Of a stretch of DNA of 14,539 bases, positions 8,201 to 12,700 are shown piece after piece. The stretch covers positions 1 through 14,539 of the forward strand of contig JAITDF010000450.1 of the NCBI GenBank assembly GCA_031282705.1, written 5' to 3'. The notes beneath the pieces were generated by a model. It was not told the origin of the DNA. It did no database searches and saw only the letters and a program-made list of their open reading frames with translations. Both the position numbers and the translations under genes were made by a program. Position 1 is the stretch's first letter. Each line of letters opens with the position of its first letter. The DNA is from Opitutaceae bacterium. Its GTDB lineage: Bacteria; Verrucomicrobiota; Verrucomicrobiia; Opitutales; Opitutaceae.

Positions 8201-9145
8201 GAAGCGGAGCGCGCCGGCGCCGGCGCCGTGATAAAAGCCGCCGGCGGCGGCCTCGGCGGCGGGCGCGATGTTGTCCTCCACGGAGGCCGCGGTGACGGCG
8301 GCGCCGCCGGAGCCGCCGGCGCGGTTGCCGGTGTAATTATAGTAATTTGTGCCGCCGCCGGCGGTCATTTTTATGACAAGCTCGCCGGCGGTGTGCGAGG
8401 AGCGGACGGCGCCGCCGAGGGTGCCGGCCCAGTTGTCCTTGAAAACGACGTTGGTCCAGGTGCCGGTGTGGGCGATGCCGCTGATTTCGATGGCGCCGCC
8501 GGTGGTTTTGGCGCGGTTGGCCTCGAAGAGGACGTTGTTTAATATCAATTGTGCATCCGCGGTGGTGAGGCCGAAGACGCCGATCTGGTTGTTCGGCGCG
8601 TAATTGCCCTTAAATGTGCCGCCGTTCACGATGAGCGTGCCGGCGGCGATGCGGGCGACGCCGGTGTTGCCATAGCAAAAGTTGTCCTGGAAAAGGACAT
8701 CGGTGAACGTGACTTTGGCGGGGGCGGCGTTCAGGCCGAAGACGCCGGAGACGCCGGCCGGCGTGGGAAGGCCGGAATAGTTGCCGATAAAATCGGCGCC
8801 GGCGATGTCCACGGCGGCATCGGTGGAAATATAAAAGATGCTGCCGTTGGTGCCGGCCCGGTATATGTCGCGAAACACAATCCTGCCGTCGCCGCCGTCG
8901 GTGAGCGGGCCGATGGAGAGGGTGCCGGTGCCGAGGGAGGGAAAGAGCGTGGCGGAGCCGGAGCCGGAGCGGAGGATGGTGAGCGTGACGCCGCCGGCGA
9001 TTTTTATGTCGCGGGTGGAAATGGTGTCGCCGGCGGCAAGCGTGACGGTGGAGGTGACGGTGACGGGGCCGGCGATCTCGGCGGCGGGCGCGGACAGCCC
9101 GGCGAGGAGAAGGGCCGAGGATGCTTTGATGATGAGCTTGGTCAT
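5282..9145 (-). CDS. Autotransporter with Pmp-like repeats, passenger-associated repeats and beta-barrel, 1287 aa
   Basis: This is a type V secreted surface protein. The signal peptide is residues 1-22 (MTKLIIKASSALLLAGLSAPAA). Residues about 115-290 carry chlamydial Pmp-type motifs: FIGN 119-122, FQDN 152-155, FKGN 178-181, FEAN 207-210, GGAI 216-219, FKDN 235-238, GGAV 244-247 and YTGN 271-274. Passenger-associated repeats (pattern 'LxKxGxGxLxL...GG...G.L') follow near 348-385, 638-675 and 728-770. A Trp-rich module occupies about 547-610 (LKWDGPA...WNNSDNNW). An alpha-helical pore linker lies at about 979-1005 (GKDVAAAFDAMAATSAAL). The autotransporter beta-domain spans about 1019-1287 and ends in LRRAW. 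The passenger is predicted to be a long beta-helix, as in adhesins; the ligand is unknown. The protein is a paralog of the next gene upstream, from which it is separated by the hairpin array. The start has no Shine-Dalgarno sequence. Confidence 0.9.
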   Translation of the reverse strand: MTKLIIKASSALLLAGLSAPAAEIAGPVTVTSTVTLAAGDTISTRDIKIAGGVTLTILRSGSGSATLFPSLGTGTLSIGPLTDGGDGRIVFRDIYRAGTNGSIFYISTDAAVDIAGADFIGNYSGLPTPAGVSGVFGLNAAPAKVTFTDVLFQDNFCYGNTGVARIAAGTLIVNGGTFKGNYAPNNQIGVFGLTTADAQLILNNVLFEANRAKTTGGAIEISGIAHTGTWTNVVFKDNWAGTLGGAVRSSHTAGELVIKMTAGGGTNYYNYTGNRAGGSGGAAVTAASVEDNIAPAAEAAAGGFYHGAGAGALRFDIDAGVTLSIGDPAAADKNIDSLASGPAVGAAAAKIIKTGGGDLILNADNSNWRGAVEVSAGRLLLGNDGALLGSPAITVAAGAAFGGLGKAANAATAGAANVMVAAGATLQVGVSAAEAGVFSIDGRLALDNATISYAVSASGTASKFDPAGVTFEISGTNIVNMQGFATGTYNLGSIALYDILIANGADTLRFAANGDITTAADARQGAKLISDASDFLVGVWTSRAARLKWDGPAAGGAWNNSDNNWLGLNDPGVVKFASGDLVEFQAGAADRAIDISSPVFVTGLLVDGAAATIFAGAGGITADKYAAGDAEADVAASGSGRLVKQGPGALVFDNGANVFNGGVYMHGGVIEIRRGDQLQTGAAPVVFKESGTLRVTGGTQIANNMIIGAGKSAVLAADGGAVTLSALVSGPGALVKDGAHALILQTANTHGATELRGGSLLARHDQALGAGALGVTGDGTALGISAGVAIGNNINLNGRALRVYNATAGGNPPAAVLSGAITGGSLTVFGIDDPDAGALLVAGANSLDAFRVMRHASVTAGHPGALGGAASAVSVEGGGALVISQPGTLAQSMRVYDGGKISFRNAAASVPLLKLDGTLVLDAGSVVDLGGAPSGSIWLVDAASVVNNAVIEAGDAEISVTTDGGDLRVTKINPAIYPGKDVAAAFDAMAATSAALHSRLVEGFLTPMLERRPGDPARNFWARGTGGYSDYDRAPGRAGFTGRSHGGMAGYDKLIAGRLLAGGYAGFNYNSLKTGSRAETRAEMPFAGVYGAAKLGRLYVSADLMAGTLDADTSRFEQTGFARGNYNAVILGGGAEAGFIITPWKNGAVKPAFAATCMDIHYKDQGENGPGAVLVDDFHVTRWDSFMSVRVSQKLTLGRLPVMLDFLYGWRAALQAGPAVVNARLAGNLDEKVAVGAGDAYRSAACVAGLGLRVALAAGTTLGLDYDCESARDHRRHSLAACLRRAW

Positions 9146-9164
9146 AAAATGGGTTGGTTTTATT

Positions 9165-9271
9165 TAACCGCGAAGGACGCGAAGGGCGCGAAGGATGAAA
9201 GTTCTGAAGGTTGTTGTTTTTCCAGTTTCATTTTTCCGTTCTTCGCATCCTTCGTGCCCTTCGCGGTTGAA
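9165..9271. repeat. Hairpin 1, arms of GCGAAGGAC-type 9-bp tandem units
   Basis: The left arm has GCGAAGG at 9170, 9179 and 9188 (period exactly 9 bp) after TAACC. The right arm has the complementary CTTCG at 9241, 9250 and 9259, ending in GCGGTTGAA. The loop is about 45 bases. Arms match imperfectly, mostly in the spacer base between units. Confidence 0.9.
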
Positions 9272-9289
9272 TTTAATGGTTTGTTTTTA

Positions 9290-9383
9290 TTGAACAGAAG
9301 AGAACGAAGGGAACGAAGAAAGCCTTTCATTTCATGTGCCTTCTTTGTTTTCATCTTCGTTTCCTTCGTTTCCTTCGGTTCAA
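9290..9383. repeat. Hairpin 2, arms of AACGAAGG-type 9-bp tandem units
   Basis: The left arm starts TTGAAC, with AACAGAAG then AACGAAG at 9303 and 9312. The right arm has CTTCG at 9355, 9364 and 9373 (period 9) and ends GGTTCAA. It resembles hairpin 1 in design and partly in sequence, and is AT-richer. Confidence 0.88.
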
Positions 9384-9401
9384 AATAATGGTTCGGTTTA
9401 T

Positions 9402-9490
9402 TTAACCACAGATGAACACAGATGGACACAGATAAAGACTTCCGAAACGATGGTTTGAATCTGTGTTTATCTGCGTCCATCTGTGGTTAA
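9402..9490. repeat. Hairpin 3, arms of CACAGATGAA-type 10-bp tandem units
   Basis: The left arm begins TTAACC and has CACAGAT at 9407, 9417 and 9427 (period exactly 10). The right arm has ATCTG at 9459, 9469 and 9479, ending in GTGGTTAA. The loop is about 25 bases. From memory, unverified here, very similar 'ACCACAGATGAACACAGAT' repeats are dispersed in many environmental bacterial genomes. Confidence 0.92.
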
Positions 9491-9508
9491 GTTTTTGCTT
9501 GGTTTTAT

Positions 9509-9585
9509 TTAAACCGCGAAAAACGCGAAATGTCGCGAAAAGGAATGGGTTGTTTTTGCGTGTTTTGGCATTTTTCGCGGTTCAA
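9509..9585. repeat. Hairpin 4, arms of CGCGAAAAA-type 9-10-bp tandem units
   Basis: The left arm starts TTAAACC and has CGCGAAA at 9515, 9524 and 9534. The right arm has TTTTTGCGTG, then TTTTTCGCGG, ending GGTTCAA. Complementarity is strong at the base of the stem and weaker toward the loop. Confidence 0.85.
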
Positions 9586-9601
9586 AATAATGGGTCGGTT
9601 T

Positions 9602-9692
9602 TTTTAGACAGAATGGACAGAATTTGACGGAATGGACGGAATGGGCTGTTTATTCTGTTAATTCTTTTCCATTCTGTTCATTCTGTCTAAAA
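9602..9692. repeat. Hairpin 5, arms of GACAGAATG-type 9-10-bp tandem units
   Basis: The left arm begins TTTTAGACAG. GACAGAAT occurs at 9607 and 9616, and GACGGAAT at 9626 and 9635. The right arm has ATTCTGT or ATTCTTT at 9652, 9661, 9671 and 9680, ending CTGTCTAAAA. The terminal 10 bp of the two arms pair perfectly. It lies 20 bp from the stop codon of the upstream autotransporter. Confidence 0.9.
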
Positions 9693-9712
9693 TAATGGCT
9701 GGTTTTTGTTTT

Positions 9713-12700
9713 TCACCAGGCGAGGCGGGCGATGGCGTTGACCGAGTGGCGGGTGTAGCCGCCGCCGGTTTCGTAATCGTAGCCGAGCGAGAATTGGGAG
9801 TGGCGGGTGAGGGCGAGATGCACGCCGAGGCCGGCCAGGAAGGCGCCGCGGTCGTAGCGCTCGCCGATGAGCGTGAAGGTGTCCTCCGGGCTGCCGGCAA
9901 AGGCGGCGGTGAGATGGTCTTCCTCATCCTTCAAGGCGGCGCGCCAGCCGAGGAGCAGGTCGAGCGCGCCGGGGAGTTTTTTCCACGGGGTGGCGAAGTT
10001 TTGGGAGAGTTGCACGCTCGCGAGGCCTTCCCAGCGCTCGGTCTTGAAGGCGTCCACCAGAATCGCGCCGGGGCCGGTTTCGCTCTGCTCATGATAATCG
10101 AGGCTCATGCAGCGCACGGCGGCGGCGGGTCTGAGCACGGCGTTTTTCCAGGCGGCGAGCACCGTGCCGATTTCAAGGCCGCCGGCGGCGGCGTAGGCAT
10201 TGTATTCACCGGTGGCGCGGCCGGTCTGCTCGAAGCGGGAGGTGTCCGCGTCGAAGGTGCCGAGCGTGATGTCGCCGGCAATATAAACCGGGCCGAGGCG
10301 CGCCACGGCGTAGGCGCCGCCGTGGGGCAGGCCGGCCTCGGCGGCGGCCTGGTTGTCGGTCGTGATTTTCACCCGCAAGAATCCCGCATAGGCGCCGAGC
10401 AGGAGTTTTTCGGACACGGCGTAATCAAAGCCCGCGAGGGCGCCGCGGGTTTCGTCCTTGTAACCGACGCGGCCGGCGGCGGCGGCGCGGTCGCCGAAGG
10501 TGCCGATGCCTTTCAGCCAGAAATTATTCGCGGGGCCGGCGGCGCGGCGGGCGGCGGCGGCGTTGAGAAAACTTTCGCCGAGGCGCGCGTGGACGGCGGT
10601 GATGGAGGCGGTCATCGCGTCGAAGGCGGCGGCGGTGTCCTTGCCGCGTTTGGCGGCCTGGTTGACGGCGCCGACGGTGAGGCTGCCGTCCGCGTCAATC
10701 ACGAAGGCGGAGAGGTCGAGGCCGGTGTCTCCGGGGTCGAAGACGGCGCCGGCGTCGGTGATGCCGGCGGCGGCGCGCGCGAGGGTGTGGCGTCCGGTGG
10801 CGAGCGGCGCGCCGAGGGCGAGGGTGGAGCCGGCCTGGAGGGTGAGCGCGCCGGCGAGGTCCAGCATGGGCCGGTCGGTCGCGACGGCGTTGAAGACGAG
10901 CCGTCCGCCGGGGGCCACGGTGAGGTTTTTCGCGGAGGCGCCGGCGGCGGCGATGGCGAGCGTGCCTCCGTTGTTGACGGCGACGTCGGCGGTCGCGCCG
11001 CCGAGCGCGCCGGCGGCGGCGGCGGTGAGGGCGGCGTTTTGGTTGATGGCGAGCCGTTGCAACGTGTTCGCGCCGCCGAAGGTCAGCGTGCTGTTGACCA
11101 GCTCCACGGCGCCGCCGGCGAGGGTGTTGTTCACGGTGCCGGCGGCGATGTCGCGGAACTCCAGCGTGGAGCCGGCGGCGATGGCGACCGGGCCGGCGCC
11201 GATGGCGGCGGCGCGGCCCGCCGCGACCACGCGGGCGGTGTTGACGCGGAGGCCGCCGGCGAAGGTGTTCGCGCCGGCGAGGGCGACGGCGCCGGCGCCG
11301 TCGATGGCGAGCGCGCCGGCGCCGCTGATGGGGCCGGCGAGGGTGGCGGCGTTCGCGCCGGTGTCGAGCGTGAGCGTGGCGGAGGCGGCGAGGGTGACGG
11401 GGTTGGCGAGGGTGAGGTTGTCGGTGGCGAGGACAAGGGTCGCCGGGGGGAAACCCGGCGCTCCCAAGGCGAGCGTGCCGGCGCCGAGGGCGTTGTCGTG
11501 GGCGATGGCGAGGGTGCCGGCGGCGAGCTCCACGCCGCCGGTGTGGGCGCTGGAGCCGGTGAGCGTGAGGGCGCCGGCGCCGGTTTTGACGAGCCGGCCC
11601 GCGCCGGAGAGCGCGCCGGCGAAGGTGGTCGCGGCGGTGTTTTGCGCGGTGAGGGTGGCGGAGCCGAGGAGGATGGCGCCGGCGCCGGCGAGGTTTTGCA
11701 CGGTCTGGTCGTGGCCGCCGAGGTCGAGGGCCGCGCCGGTTTTCACCTCGACGGAGGCGCTGGCGGCGATGGCGGCGGCGGCGGCGAGCTGTAGTGTCCC
11801 GGTGGATACGACGGTCGCGCCGGCGTGGGTGTTCTGCCTTTCAAAAACAATGGCGCCGGCGGCGTTGATCTCGACCGAGCCGGCGCCGGTGAGGAGGGCG
11901 GAGAGGGTGGAGTCGGCGGCGCGGGTGTTGTCGAGGACGAGGGTCCGGCCGGCGTGGATGTCGATTTGCGAGAGGCCGTGGCCGAGGTAGATGCCGTCGG
12001 CGCGTCTGGCGGCGGCGTAGCCATAACTGGCGGTGGCGACGGTGCCGGCGCCCTGGACAACGGGGGCCGTGGCGGCGGAGAGCGCCGCGCCGTCGAGGCC
12101 GGTGAGGGTGATGTCGCCGGAGCCGGTGACGGCGCCGGCGGCGACGAGGCGCACGGCGGCGGCGCCGTCCTGGTCGAGGAGGTTGAGGGCGGGCGGGACG
12201 GCGGGATTGTATTGGTTTTCTGAATACTGCGCGGCGTCCACGCCGATGCTGGTGACGGCGGCGCCGAGGTCGAGGGTGGCGACGGTGAGGAGCCTGCCGT
12301 CGGTGACGCCGTCGGCGGTGTCGATGTTGAGGCGTCCGCCGGCGAGGACGAGGGTGCCGATGGCGAAGGCGGCGCCGGATTTTTGCGCGACGGCGGCGGG
12401 GTTGAGCACGAGGGTGGCGCCGGCGGCGGAGAGCGCGGCGGCGGCGTTTTCGTCGAGGGCGAGCGTGCCGCGGTTCATGCGGAGCGTGCCGGTGAAGGCG
12501 CCGGCGGCGCCGGTGTTGCCGGCGAAACTGAACGCGTCGGCGGCGGCGGCGAGGGTGACGTTGACGGCGCCGGCGCCGGCGAGGGCGCGGGTGAGGGCGA
12601 AGGGGGCCGGCGCGGCGGCGACGAGGTCGAGCGTGCCGGCGGCGGCGACCGTGATGGCACCGGCGGCGCCGGGGGCGGTGGAGCCGAGGGCGGCGGGGGT

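Larger units (their letters stand above)
9146..9712. other. 567-bp gene-free region made of five hairpins and recurring linkers
   Basis: The whole space between the two autotransporter genes is occupied by five imperfect inverted repeats separated by 16-20 bp AT-rich linkers. Short ORFs can be read through it, but they are translations of the tandem units and show no protein-like character. Base composition is sharply lower in GC than the neighbouring genes. The promoter of the downstream autotransporter, if there is one, must lie here. Confidence 0.85.

Noticed and set aside
9160..9480. 106-codon minus-strand frame across the hairpin array (and the plus-strand frame ending at 9388)
   Set aside because: The peptides are translations of the tandem units (for example KETKETK, TAKDAKGAKD). 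Such repeat-derived frames are not protein-like.
9165..9692. CRISPR array
   Set aside because: There are no identical direct repeats with unique spacers. The repeating units are 9-10 bp and arranged as inverted arms.
9602..9692. Hairpin 5 as an intrinsic terminator of the giant autotransporter
   Set aside because: On the minus strand the stem is followed by an A-run, not a U-run. A role in read-through control stays possible but not as a canonical terminator.
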